A DNA stretch of 25,327 bases from Oscillospiraceae bacterium (GTDB taxonomy: Bacteria > Bacillota > Clostridia > Oscillospirales > Ruminococcaceae): assembly GCA_003531585.1 (NCBI GenBank), contig DQFX01000043.1, positions 1-25,327 on the forward strand. The letters run 5' to 3'. Of this stretch, positions 6,303-14,357 are shown piece after piece. The position numbers were made by a program, and so were the translations under genes. Below the pieces are notes generated by a model. It was given only the letters and a program-made list of their open reading frames with translations, was not told where the DNA came from and did not search any database. The first letter of the stretch is position 1; each line of letters opens with the position of its first letter.

Positions 6303-8165
6303 TCAGCTCCTGCGGCACTCAAGGCACGCCGGCGCTGCCTGAGCGTCTATTTCGGTTATCTCAAGCCGCGCGTCAGAAAAAATGCCGTTATCGAAAAGAA
6401 ACCTCGACAGCGGATCGATCAGCAGCGCGCCTACGATGTTTCCTATTCCTCTGCCGCCGTTTTCCAGATTTCCAAGCGCATGCTCCAGTAGAACGGAATA
6501 AGCCCGCTCCGATATCGTTATCTCAATTCGCCGCTCCGCTGACAGGTCGCGGAATATCCTGTCGACCTGCGAACGCAGTATCTTCCGAGCCGCCTCAGGG
6601 CGTATGAAATCGAACACAACGATGTTCTCGCCGATGCGGTTCAGTATCTCAGGTCTGCCAAGCTCCAGCTTGAAATGCTCCTCTATCGCGCTGCGGACGC
6701 GCTTCTGAACCTCCGGGTACGGCATATCGGGAGTGACGTTCTGCTGCCTTCCGCCGTCCGGAGCGCGCGTGTATATTCCCAGATTGCTGGTGAAAATTAT
6801 TACGCACTCTGAGAAATACACTGTGTTCCCCTGACCGTCGGTCATTCTGCCATCCTCAAGAATTTGCAGGAATTTATCCATGACCGACGGGTGAGCCTTC
6901 TCTATCTCGTCGAAAAGCAGTATCGAAAACGGCGCGTTCCTTACTGCGTTCGTGAGCTGACCTCCCGCCTCGTAGCCCACGTATCCAGGAGGCGCTCCAA
7001 GCAGCTTCTGGTCGCTGTGAGACTGGCTGTACTCGCTCATATCGAACCGGATACAGCAGCTATCGTCGCCGAAAAGCTGCGCCGCAAGCGTCTTTGCGGT
7101 CTCGGTTTTACCCGTGCCGGTCGGTCCTGCAAAGAAAAGCACTCCCTTTGGCCGGGTGTGGGAGCTTCCCTGGAGTCCGGAAAGTCCGGTCACTGCGCGC
7201 TTTACCACGTCAAGCGTGCGTACTATCGCCGCGTCCTGACCCTTCACGCGGCTGCGGAAGTACTCCTCGGCGCCGCGCAGCTTCTCTATGTCAAGGCTGC
7301 GCCACGGATTCTCACGAACGCCGTATTTGTAGAGGTCGATAACTCCGCACATGTCCTTCATCGCAAAGCCCTCGTTCTTACAGAGCTTCCGCAGACCGTT
7401 CAGCTCCGTGAAGCTGAAACCCTCGGTCAGCGCCGCAAATCGCTCCTGAACCGCGCGAAGCTCATCGCCCCTGGAACCGTACCATTCCATGCCCCGGCGG
7501 TAGTTTTCCGATGTAAAGAACGCCGGGAAATTCCCGCCGCTGACGAACTCAAGACGCTCATCGCGGGTGGGAGTGCCGATTGTTATCGTCTTTTCGTTCG
7601 GGTTATCAAGGTAGAACCACGCCGGGATATCGTTCGACTTATTGACCGCAAGGATCAGCAGATTCCGCAGCTTGCCGCCGTCCGTCCGCACCTCTGCGGA
7701 ATCCATCACTGCCTGCAGAAGCGCGGTGAAACTGTCGACCTCCGGCTGCTGAAGCCGCTCCGGCGAGGCTATGCACCTGGACGCGAAGTTCATCACAACC
7801 ACGCATGGCGTTCTGTTCTGCGAGAGAGCGCGCTGTATCAGCCGGGCAGCCTCACCGGTGCGGAATCCTGCTTCAACAAAACCGCCGCTGACCTCCGCGC
7901 CTGTCAGCTCGGAAAATCCCTCGGCATAGCCGCTCTCGCAGGAATTATAGAACCAACGGCGGCTGTCATAGAACACAATGCTCCCGTAGCCCATGTCCTT
8001 ATAAAAATAATGGAGATAGTCGCTGAGCCGCAGTATACTTCCCTTCGGAACGCTTCCCTCATACGGAAACTGGTAGCTGTCCAGGATATTCCCCTCCAGC
8101 ATTATAAGGGGCTTTATGCGGCTGAATATCTCAAGCTCGCGGTGCCATTTCGGGGTATTCGACAT
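6303..8165 (-). CDS. ClpB-like AAA+ ATPase with degenerate N-terminal half
   Basis: The C-terminal half of this 620-residue protein is a clear Clp/Hsp100 D2-type module. It has Walker A GPTGTGKT at 347-354, pore loop GYVG at 394-397, Walker B ILLFDE at 415-420, sensor 1 FTSN at 458-461, the arginine-finger box RPEILNR at 504-510 and sensor 2 GGRG at 570-573. The first 300 residues show AAA-like strands (CVVVMNF near 121, LLILAVN near 169) but no Walker A, so D1 appears inactive or replaced. A ring-shaped unfoldase or complex disassembler is the likely role. The C-terminal CLECRRS tail has two cysteines. AAAGGAGG overlaps the upstream stop codon, so translation is coupled to the leucine-rich-repeat gene. 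Confidence 0.88.
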   Translation of the reverse strand: MSNTPKWHRELEIFSRIKPLIMLEGNILDSYQFPYEGSVPKGSILRLSDYLHYFYKDMGYGSIVFYDSRRWFYNSCESGYAEGFSELTGAEVSGGFVEAGFRTGEAARLIQRALSQNRTPCVVVMNFASRCIASPERLQQPEVDSFTALLQAVMDSAEVRTDGGKLRNLLILAVNKSNDIPAWFYLDNPNEKTITIGTPTRDERLEFVSGGNFPAFFTSENYRRGMEWYGSRGDELRAVQERFAALTEGFSFTELNGLRKLCKNEGFAMKDMCGVIDLYKYGVRENPWRSLDIEKLRGAEEYFRSRVKGQDAAIVRTLDVVKRAVTGLSGLQGSSHTRPKGVLFFAGPTGTGKTETAKTLAAQLFGDDSCCIRFDMSEYSQSHSDQKLLGAPPGYVGYEAGGQLTNAVRNAPFSILLFDEIEKAHPSVMDKFLQILEDGRMTDGQGNTVYFSECVIIFTSNLGIYTRAPDGGRQQNVTPDMPYPEVQKRVRSAIEEHFKLELGRPEILNRIGENIVVFDFIRPEAARKILRSQVDRIFRDLSAERRIEITISERAYSVLLEHALGNLENGGRGIGNIVGALLIDPLSRFLFDNGIFSDARLEITEIDAQAAPACLECRRS

Positions 8166-8177
8166 GTGCCGCCTCCT

Positions 8178-9281
8178 TTACTCTGCGGGAAACTCTGACA
8201 GGTGTCTGCACGGAACACCGTTATCAAGGCAGTAGCGCTGCGCCGCGCTGTCCGGCAGACAGTACACGGTGAGATTCTGCACCATCGGCTTGCCGCCGAA
8301 AAGCGCCCCGGAAATGGTCAGTCCGCAGATATCCACCAGTTTTGTGTTCATGCCTATCACCGCTATGGAGCGCCGCTCCCCTCCGGTGAAGCTGCTGAAC
8401 GGGCTTTCGACCGTCAGCGTGTTTTCAGGAACTATCAGCCGCGTAAGCGCACGGCACTCCGCAAACGCGTTGTTCTCAATGGAAAGCAGGCATTCCGGAA
8501 GCGCCAGTTTCTGAAGTCCGCTGCACCAGCCGAAGCACTTCTCGGGGATAACAGCGAGGCTGGTATTTTCAAGGTGCAGCGAGTGGAATCCGCAGCTTGC
8601 GAAAGCTCCCGCGCCTACCGACATCAGCGAATCCGGAAAAGCCGCTGCGGAAAGCTGTCCGCAGCCGCTGAAAGCGTCCTTCCCTATGGTGCGCAGCCCC
8701 TCCGGAAATTTCACCTTCTGAACATGGCACCCGCGGAACGCTCCGTCGCCTATTTTTGTGACCGGAATACCGTTTATCGCCGACGGTATCTCCAGCACGG
8801 ACGGCTGTATCGCCTCGCCGCCGAAATCCCGCCGCAGAACAAGTCCTGTTATCGTGATCCCGCCGCCCTCGTTGCGGTAAGTAAACAGCTTCGGATCCTG
8901 CGCCGATGTGCTGCTCTGCCAGTTATCGACCGCATTCGCTATGCGGCTGTCGACGGTATGCAGGCTCTTTTCCTTTGAAAGCTGCACCGTCCTGGAGATA
9001 TGCGTGTCAAGCTCCGCCTTGCGAAGCCCCGCCTGTTCTACGCTCTGCCGCTGGAGCTGCGGAGCTATCTTTTCGCCGTCTGACACGGAATTGAGGAATT
9101 CCGCAGCCTTCAGGAGCCGCACCTGACTGTTTATATAGCTCCCCAGCCGGTCGGAGGTCTGTATCTCGGTCAGAGTGGCAAGCGTGTCGGTCAGTATTGA
9201 AATCTGCTTTTCCGCCGCTGACAGTCTCCCGCGGAGTTCCTCTATCTCCAGGCGCTGTTTCAGTTCGTCAAGCTCCGTCAT
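8178..9281 (-). CDS. coiled-coil plus BspA-type leucine-rich-repeat protein, cytoplasmic
   Basis: This 367-residue protein begins with a coiled coil (about 1-45, with ELKQRLEIEELRGRLSAAEK). A polar helical linker follows, then a block of BspA/LRR_5-type repeats from about 165 to 300. The repeats can be recognised by IGDGAFRGC, IGKDAFSGC, VGAGAFASC and IENNAFAEC. BspA-type repeats are usually found on secreted surface proteins. This one has no signal peptide or anchor and lies inside a signalling operon, so it is probably an intracellular scaffold or sensor. It overlaps the activase gene by 14 bases and has AGGAG before its start. Its exact role is unknown. Confidence 0.8.
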   Translation of the reverse strand: MTELDELKQRLEIEELRGRLSAAEKQISILTDTLATLTEIQTSDRLGSYINSQVRLLKAAEFLNSVSDGEKIAPQLQRQSVEQAGLRKAELDTHISRTVQLSKEKSLHTVDSRIANAVDNWQSSTSAQDPKLFTYRNEGGGITITGLVLRRDFGGEAIQPSVLEIPSAINGIPVTKIGDGAFRGCHVQKVKFPEGLRTIGKDAFSGCGQLSAAAFPDSLMSVGAGAFASCGFHSLHLENTSLAVIPEKCFGWCSGLQKLALPECLLSIENNAFAECRALTRLIVPENTLTVESPFSSFTGGERRSIAVIGMNTKLVDICGLTISGALFGGKPMVQNLTVYCLPDSAAQRYCLDNGVPCRHLSEFPAE

Positions 9282-9921
9282 TTCCGTTCTCCTCTGTATC
9301 GCATTTTATTATGGACTTCTCCGCGAGCCGCCGCTCAAGCTCCTGCGGGTAATCAGGGCGGTGTATCCCGACCGAAACCATTCCGTCCGCCGCCGGGAAA
9401 TCCTGTATCCCGCTGCCGCCGCTGATGTACTCCTCATACCGCGCCCGCAGGCTCTCGTCAAGGTATATTATCCGCTGATTATCCGACCCGCGCAGCGGAA
9501 GCCCGGTGTTCCTCCGCTGAATGTACTCGCCGTCGATCAGTACGGAGGTGTTCCTCAGAACGCTCTCCACCGCCGGGGAGTCCATCGCGCGGAGCTGCTC
9601 CAGCGTATAACCCGTGTAGACAAGTATGTCGCCGCTGATTTTCCGCAGTTCCGGAAGCAGCAGCGCAAGCTCCTCTGACTGTTCGAGCGGGTCGCCGCCG
9701 GTAATCGTGAAGCCATTGACTTCCGCGCCCTGTGCGATCGAACCTACCAGTTGAAGCAGCCGCTCCCGGGTGATACGGAACTGCTCTCCGCAGCTCCACA
9801 GTTCGGGATTGCTGCACCCCGGGCAGCCGTGTGAGCAGCCGCAGAGCCATATTCCTACCCGGTCGCCGGGTCCCAGCGTTTTAACCGGATATAGGATCCT
9901 CGCTGCGTACATCATCGGCAT
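9268..9921 (-). CDS. NrdG-like radical SAM activase
   Basis: The 217-residue protein has the radical SAM cysteine motif of ribonucleotide-reductase-activase type: C29-x3-C33-x2-C36, in LCGCSHGCPGCSNPELW. It also has TGGDP at about 74-78 and an LVYTGYT-like strand near 100-106. NrdG enzymes use S-adenosylmethionine to put a glycyl radical on NrdD. No NrdD or other glycyl-radical partner is encoded nearby, so this is an activase homolog recruited to a phospho-signalling operon. The start is uncertain: ATG codons at 9921, 9915 and 9912 overlap the end of the FHA gene. The C-terminal 40 residues, rich in charged residues, extend beyond usual NrdG length. Confidence 0.82.
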   Translation of the reverse strand: MPMMYAARILYPVKTLGPGDRVGIWLCGCSHGCPGCSNPELWSCGEQFRITRERLLQLVGSIAQGAEVNGFTITGGDPLEQSEELALLLPELRKISGDILVYTGYTLEQLRAMDSPAVESVLRNTSVLIDGEYIQRRNTGLPLRGSDNQRIIYLDESLRARYEEYISGGSGIQDFPAADGMVSVGIHRPDYPQELERRLAEKSIIKCDTEENGNDGA

Positions 9922-10514
9922 ATGCGCACGGTAAAGTACGCCGCGCCGCGCTGTGTCTCATCGTCCGGAGAACTGCCGCCCAGCCCGACAACGTCTCCGT
10001 CAAGAAGCTCCCGCGGTTTCCCTGTCACAAGCTCGCCGTTGACGTAGGTGTGATTCGTCGCGCCCATGTCCTCGATGAACACTCTGCCGCCGGATATGCT
10101 AAGCTTTGCGTGGACGCGGCTCACGAACGGCTTCGCGGCGAAATGCTCCGCAAGCTCCCGCTCCCTGCCGAGAATGATCTCCGTGGAAGTCAGCGCGAGC
10201 GCCCAGCTTCCATCGCAGGCGGCAAGCGCGCAGCGTATTTCCCCTGGTGCTGTCGGGATTATATCCGAGATATCCTCCCCGCAGGAAGCGCATACCCGCG
10301 CCGCAGCAGGATTCTCAGCCCCGCAGGCGCATATTCTCACCGGGCGCGGCTTCGCGGGCGGCTCAGGCTGCACAGCGGCGCTATGCGCGGTATTTTCTTG
10401 GGCTTCGCCGTCAGTCAGCGGGACTGCGGTGAGATCAGCCTCGCACTCTTCGCATTCTATTCTTCCCGGCGGATTGCGCCTGCCGCAGTCCGGACATATC
10501 TTGAATTTACTCAT
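9912..10514 (-). CDS. double zinc-ribbon FHA-domain protein
   Basis: This 200-residue protein should read phosphothreonine marks made by the kinase. An N-terminal zinc ribbon has C7, C10, C21 and C24. A second, slightly unusual ribbon has C62-x-C64 and C75-x2-C78. The linker between them is rich in Ala, Pro and Glu. The FHA domain occupies about 100-200, with conserved LGR (115-117), SRVHA (132-136), GATNHTYVNG (151-160) and a final beta strand. The phospho-binding residues R117, S132 and the asparagines are kept, so binding should be functional. It overlaps the coiled-coil gene by 8 bases. FHA proteins usually bridge a kinase to its substrate complex, which fits the operon. Confidence 0.9.
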   Translation of the reverse strand: MSKFKICPDCGRRNPPGRIECEECEADLTAVPLTDGEAQENTAHSAAVQPEPPAKPRPVRICACGAENPAAARVCASCGEDISDIIPTAPGEIRCALAACDGSWALALTSTEIILGRERELAEHFAAKPFVSRVHAKLSISGGRVFIEDMGATNHTYVNGELVTGKPRELLDGDVVGLGGSSPDDETQRGAAYFTVRICR

Positions 10515-11775
10515 CTGCGCTCATTTCCTTTGGTGCGGCGGTGAAGTCCCGGGCTGATTCCCCGGTCATTTCGTAGCCGCTGATATCTATTACCTGCGCG
10601 TACTCCGGCTCCGGAGGGAGCAGCGACAAATGCTCCGCTTCGACGCCCTTTTCGAGCAGCCGCCGCCCGAATTCTTTGAAGCTTCCGCAGAAGCTGCGCA
10701 TATCCTCGGTCAGGCGCTTTGCTTCGTCCTCGCCGGGGAGCCTGCTGCGGACGTCCGCTGCACCAAGCTCCATTGTAATGCTGCCGCCGCTGGAATAGGT
10801 CACGTTTACCGCCGTGCCCTCGCTGAAGCTGTAAAGCTCGCTGCGCAGCCTCGTGCCGCTGCGCTTAACTACGCTGCGGTTTCCGATAAGGCGGTAGCCC
10901 ATCTCCTCCATAACCTCGTCAATGCAGCGGTTTATGTACGCCTGCTCCTCGGCGTGCTGAATTTCAGCTTCAAGCTCAGCGCTCAGCGTTTCCAGCCGCT
11001 GGACTGCTCCCCGCTCCAGCGTGACAGCCTCCGGATTCCTTCCGAGTTCGCCGCAGAGCGCGTGATACCGCGCCGTGAGCCGGTCGAACTCTACGCCGTG
11101 CTCCCTGCGGAGCTGCTCGTATTCCCGGCAGCGCTTCTCCAGCGGCGCGACTGTCAGCGCGCTGAAATTCGACAGCTCGTCGGCGCTGTTCAGCTTTGCA
11201 AGGCGCTCCCGAACCTCCATGACGTCCAGCTTCAGCGGCTCGGAAAGCTCCGGCGAGGAAAACCGTTCCACCCTGGCAAATATCGCCTCCCGGAGTTCCG
11301 CTGAGCGGCGCTCCTCCTCGGAGCCAAGCCCGGATAAGTCCGCGCTGAACGCCTTGTCGATTCCGCCGTTAACATCCCGTCGGAGCTTCGCGGCGATCTC
11401 GCAGGATATTCCGTCCAGTACCCCGCGCAGATTCAGCAGCCTTTCGTACTCCTGCTTTGCCTGCTCCAGAGTTCTTTCAAGGAGCGCCGGATCATTGCTG
11501 CCCTTTACCTCGTCTATTTTTTCGATAGCCTCCTGCACGCGCTGGCAGAGTTCGTCACGCTTTTCAGAGTATACATGCTCGCCGGTGCGCTGCATGAGTA
11601 TTTCCGCACGTTCAAGTTCATCTGCGGGGAATTGTTTTAGTCTGCAAAGTTTCGTGCGTATACTCGCAAGAAACGCCGAAGCCTCGCCGCACCTGCGCTG
11701 ACGCTCCCTCTGGGCGATGAGCATTCGGCGCTGCGCCGGGGTAAGTTTGTATCTCGATGTTTTTGGGCCGCTCAT
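10507..11775 (-). CDS. coiled-coil protein of unknown function
   Basis: This 422-residue protein is dominated by charged helices from about 15 to 290 and is probably a long coiled coil. A small beta-containing domain near 295-350 (LIGNRSVVKRSG, then VNVTYSSGGSITMEL) is followed by a helical tail. The N-terminus MSGPKTSRYKLT resembles a short start motif I have seen in other bacterial hypothetical proteins, but I cannot assign it to a family. The start at 11775 is one base after the kinase stop codon and has AGGAGGTG before it, so translation is coupled to the kinase. It may be the structural target or adaptor of the phosphorylation system; that is inference. Confidence 0.8.
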   Translation of the reverse strand: MSGPKTSRYKLTPAQRRMLIAQRERQRRCGEASAFLASIRTKLCRLKQFPADELERAEILMQRTGEHVYSEKRDELCQRVQEAIEKIDEVKGSNDPALLERTLEQAKQEYERLLNLRGVLDGISCEIAAKLRRDVNGGIDKAFSADLSGLGSEEERRSAELREAIFARVERFSSPELSEPLKLDVMEVRERLAKLNSADELSNFSALTVAPLEKRCREYEQLRREHGVEFDRLTARYHALCGELGRNPEAVTLERGAVQRLETLSAELEAEIQHAEEQAYINRCIDEVMEEMGYRLIGNRSVVKRSGTRLRSELYSFSEGTAVNVTYSSGGSITMELGAADVRSRLPGEDEAKRLTEDMRSFCGSFKEFGRRLLEKGVEAEHLSLLPPEPEYAQVIDISGYEMTGESARDFTAAPKEMSADE

Positions 11776-11776
11776 G

Positions 11777-13423
11777 TCACACCTCCTGCGATGATTTCCA
11801 CTTTTCCACCTCGGAACGCCTGCCAAGCGCGATAAGCCACGCCTCGAACTGCGGATCCAGCGTACCGTCCACGCCTGTCAGTCTGGTTATCAGCCGCTCG
11901 AACATCAGCACGTCTGTTCTGAGCAGCGAATTCAGCAGAGACGTAATCTCCCCGGGGCTTGAGAATTCAAGGTCGTCAACATGGAGTTTCCGCTCTTTTG
12001 CAAGCGCAAATCCCGCCGTGAATCTTGCGCACAGTTCCCCACGGAGGTCCCCGGCGCTGAGCCTTGCGTTGTCCTCCACCGACCGAGCCGCTTCAAACAG
12101 CCGCTCGTCTGCGGTGGTCAGCCTTACGTACTCCGAAATGAGCCGCCGCGAGAGCACCTCCCCGGCGAACTCCCCGGAAACGCCGTTTTCCCGGGCGTCG
12201 TTCAGAATGAACCCGCCAAGCGCCGCCAGTCCGGAAAACCGCCTGTCCTTCCAGCAAAACGCCTTCAGCTGTGGGTCGAGGCGGTACAGAAGCCGGAAGA
12301 ACGAAACGTCCGTATCACCGCCCCGGGAAACTTCCTCCTCCGCGTCAAGCGCGTACCCCGCAAGCTGCGGGTCGTATGGCTTCAGGAACGCCGACAGCAG
12401 CCCGCGGAAAACCTGCTTCTTGCCCTGCTCCCAGTTCTCCGCGAACGCGTTAACAAGGCTGTGCAGGTCGCTGTAGGTGATATTCAGGAAGTTGTACGCC
12501 GGGAAGCCGCGCCCCTGCGAAACTCCCTCCCCGGGAATCGGCTGCGGAACTCCCCTCAGCCAGTTGTCGACCTCGGTATAGGTCCAGCGGCGGTCAGGGC
12601 TGGAGCGCCTGCGGCGGTTCGTAAGGTCGCAGTAGGTCAGCGCGGTTATCAGACCTTTCAGCTCCTGCGGCATGCCTCCGGGCAGCGGGATACGCTGTAT
12701 CGCGGTGTACTGCGCGATCTCCTCCGCGGTCATGTCCGCATAGGGAGTATGCCCGCAGAACAGCTCGTAAAGCGTTATCCCAAAGGAATAGTAGTCGGAT
12801 TCCTCAAGGAACAGCCTGCGGAACGTCTCCGGCGCGGAGTACTCCGGGGTCATGCCGGTGCTTGTAACTATTACGGTGCTACCGTCTGACTGAACCGAGC
12901 TTATCCCGAAGTCGATTATCGCTATGTCGCCGCTGTCGGTGAGCATTATGTTCGACGGCTTGAGATCCTTGTGGATTATTCCCGCGTCATGGAGCGCCCC
13001 CAGCGCCTCGTTTATCTCCGGGATAATGCGGCTTTTCAGTTCGTCTATCCCAAATCGCCTGCCCCGCAGAGATCCGCGGCGGTAGTACGGCAGCACCTCG
13101 AAGTGCCTGCCGGAATAGCTCCCGGAATAGTACATCGGCGCGATGTAGGGGCAGTCAACTCCCTCCAGCGCCGCCAGGACCTCGCCTTTTACCGCTATCT
13201 GACGGCGGTAGAGCTTCGCGGCATAGTCCTGACCGTCCTTCCTGCAAAGGAAAATATCCGCTTCCCCCGCCGGGACGTCAAGCCTGCCGACGACCTCGTA
13301 GCCGCCCGGGAGCAGCGTACCGGCGGGAAGCTCCGCAGCAATGCCCAGCGCCGGATTTATTACGGTCTCTCCGCCGCTGCGTATGTTCTGCACAGCCGGA
13401 TTCAGCCTTGTTTCGCCGCTCAT
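11777..13423 (-). CDS. Hanks-type Ser/Thr protein kinase, first gene of the operon
   Basis: This 548-residue kinase has its catalytic domain at about 40-290. Visible motifs are a degenerate glycine loop (GRLDVPAGEAD), the lysine K70 in YAAKLY, the catalytic loop HKDLKPSN at 151-158, DFG at 171-173 and the APE box near 197-199. All key residues are present, so it should be active. Residues 3-11 and 18-26 are two copies of a GET-x-x-NPA motif whose threonines are candidate phosphorylation sites. The 250-residue C-terminal region is helical and unrecognised. There are no PASTA repeats and no membrane segment, unlike PrkC/PknB, so it is cytoplasmic. The start at 13423 is set by AGGAGGTG at 13428-13435. 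Confidence 0.92.
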   Translation of the reverse strand: MSGETRLNPAVQNIRSGGETVINPALGIAAELPAGTLLPGGYEVVGRLDVPAGEADIFLCRKDGQDYAAKLYRRQIAVKGEVLAALEGVDCPYIAPMYYSGSYSGRHFEVLPYYRRGSLRGRRFGIDELKSRIIPEINEALGALHDAGIIHKDLKPSNIMLTDSGDIAIIDFGISSVQSDGSTVIVTSTGMTPEYSAPETFRRLFLEESDYYSFGITLYELFCGHTPYADMTAEEIAQYTAIQRIPLPGGMPQELKGLITALTYCDLTNRRRRSSPDRRWTYTEVDNWLRGVPQPIPGEGVSQGRGFPAYNFLNITYSDLHSLVNAFAENWEQGKKQVFRGLLSAFLKPYDPQLAGYALDAEEEVSRGGDTDVSFFRLLYRLDPQLKAFCWKDRRFSGLAALGGFILNDARENGVSGEFAGEVLSRRLISEYVRLTTADERLFEAARSVEDNARLSAGDLRGELCARFTAGFALAKERKLHVDDLEFSSPGEITSLLNSLLRTDVLMFERLITRLTGVDGTLDPQFEAWLIALGRRSEVEKWKSSQEV

Positions 13424-13456
13424 CTGCTCACCTCCTGCGGTCTGGTGTTTTATATG

Positions 13457-13485
13457 ATTATACCATAAATCGGCAATAATTACAA
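13457..13485 (-). promoter_or_regulatory. promoter of the kinase operon
   Basis: On the minus strand TTGTAA (13480-13485) and TATAAT (13457-13462) are 17 bp apart, with an extended TG before the -10. It is the only good promoter found before the seven genes, whose starts all overlap or lie within about 32 bases of the preceding stop codon. Confidence 0.85.
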
Positions 13486-13502
13486 GGCATTTTATGTTAA
13501 GA

Positions 13503-14282
13503 TCACAGTTTTTTTCCGCCAAGTTTGAGGAATAGCCTGGTTTTGAATCCAAGCCTTGAATACCAGTCGTACACCGCCGTGTAGTGGATAAAAATATCAT
13601 CGCAGCCGCGCTGCAACAGCAGCTTAGCCGCCTCAGCGACCATTTCAAGACCTATTCCGCGCCGCCTGAAATCCGGAACAGTTCCTACGCAGCCTATGCT
13701 GCCCATGCGCTTTGCGCCGTCGTTAAGTATCGTGGTGTCGTTGTATCCGAGAATGCAGAATGACGCAATCTCGCCGCCAACTGTCGCGCAGAACACGTCT
13801 CCGACGCCGATAAACTGCGCCCAGTCCGGGTCGACCTTCGCAACGGCTTCATAAAGCTTTTGGCTGTCCCCGGTATAAATCTCGAAATCCGCGCCGGAAA
13901 GCGGCTTATCTGGCAGGTTCAGTTCACCGATGGACATTTCCGCAACGCGGTCGTCCAGGGTACAGCCCATCTTCTCGAAGAACCCGCAGGTATCCTCCGG
14001 AGCGCCTATCAGCAGCCCGGAGCCTGCCCCGCCTATTTCCATTCGCTCGTAACCCCGGCTGCGGATATAATCCTCTGCGAAGCGGAAAAGGCGCGTTCCC
14101 GCACCGTTACCGCGCTTTTGCGGAAGCACGCACAGCATCCGGAGCTCGTTTTCCTTCACCAGCGCGAAGCCTTCCGGAAGCTCAAACGCGCGGCAGAGTT
14201 TTTCCTCGGAGAGCTTATCGTAGTGTTCCTCAGTCAGTTTCAGTTCCGGGAAGCACTCCCGGAATACTTCATAATGCGTCAT
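13503..14282 (-). CDS. GNAT acetyltransferase with two GNAT domains
   Basis: The 259-residue protein has two GNAT-type acyl-CoA-binding motifs: QKRGNGAGTRLF at about 55-66, and VPDFRRRGIGLEM near 202-214. The second is the better conserved R/Q-x-x-G-x-G pattern. It probably moves an acetyl group from acetyl-CoA to an amine of a small molecule or protein; the substrate cannot be read from sequence. AGAGGAG precedes the start. Only about 30 bases separate it from the upstream suf terminator, so it may depend on read-through. It ends 18 bases before the -35 of the kinase operon promoter, with no terminator between, so it may feed transcripts into that operon. Confidence 0.85.
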   Translation of the reverse strand: MTHYEVFRECFPELKLTEEHYDKLSEEKLCRAFELPEGFALVKENELRMLCVLPQKRGNGAGTRLFRFAEDYIRSRGYERMEIGGAGSGLLIGAPEDTCGFFEKMGCTLDDRVAEMSIGELNLPDKPLSGADFEIYTGDSQKLYEAVAKVDPDWAQFIGVGDVFCATVGGEIASFCILGYNDTTILNDGAKRMGSIGCVGTVPDFRRRGIGLEMVAEAAKLLLQRGCDDIFIHYTAVYDWYSRLGFKTRLFLKLGGKKL

Positions 14283-14313
14283 CTTTTAACTCCTCTCTGT
14301 TAAAAATCACACA

Positions 14314-14339
14314 AAAGGGAGCCAGAAACGGCTCCCTTT
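14314..14339 (-). terminator. terminator after the suf pair, usable in both directions
   Basis: A perfect 10-bp stem (AAAGGGAGCC / GGCTCCCTTT) with a 6-base loop lies 18 bases after the sufB-like stop. On the minus strand it is followed by TGTGTGATTTTT, a weak T-tract, so termination may be partial. Confidence 0.8.
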
Positions 14340-14357
14340 ATTATATCGTCCCGAACG

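Noticed and set aside
6864..8198. Long plus-strand open frame of 444 codons opposite the AAA+ gene
   Set aside because: It is antisense to a gene with complete Clp motifs, is very rich in Arg and Ala, and has no ribosome binding site or domain. It is a by-product of GC-rich codon use.
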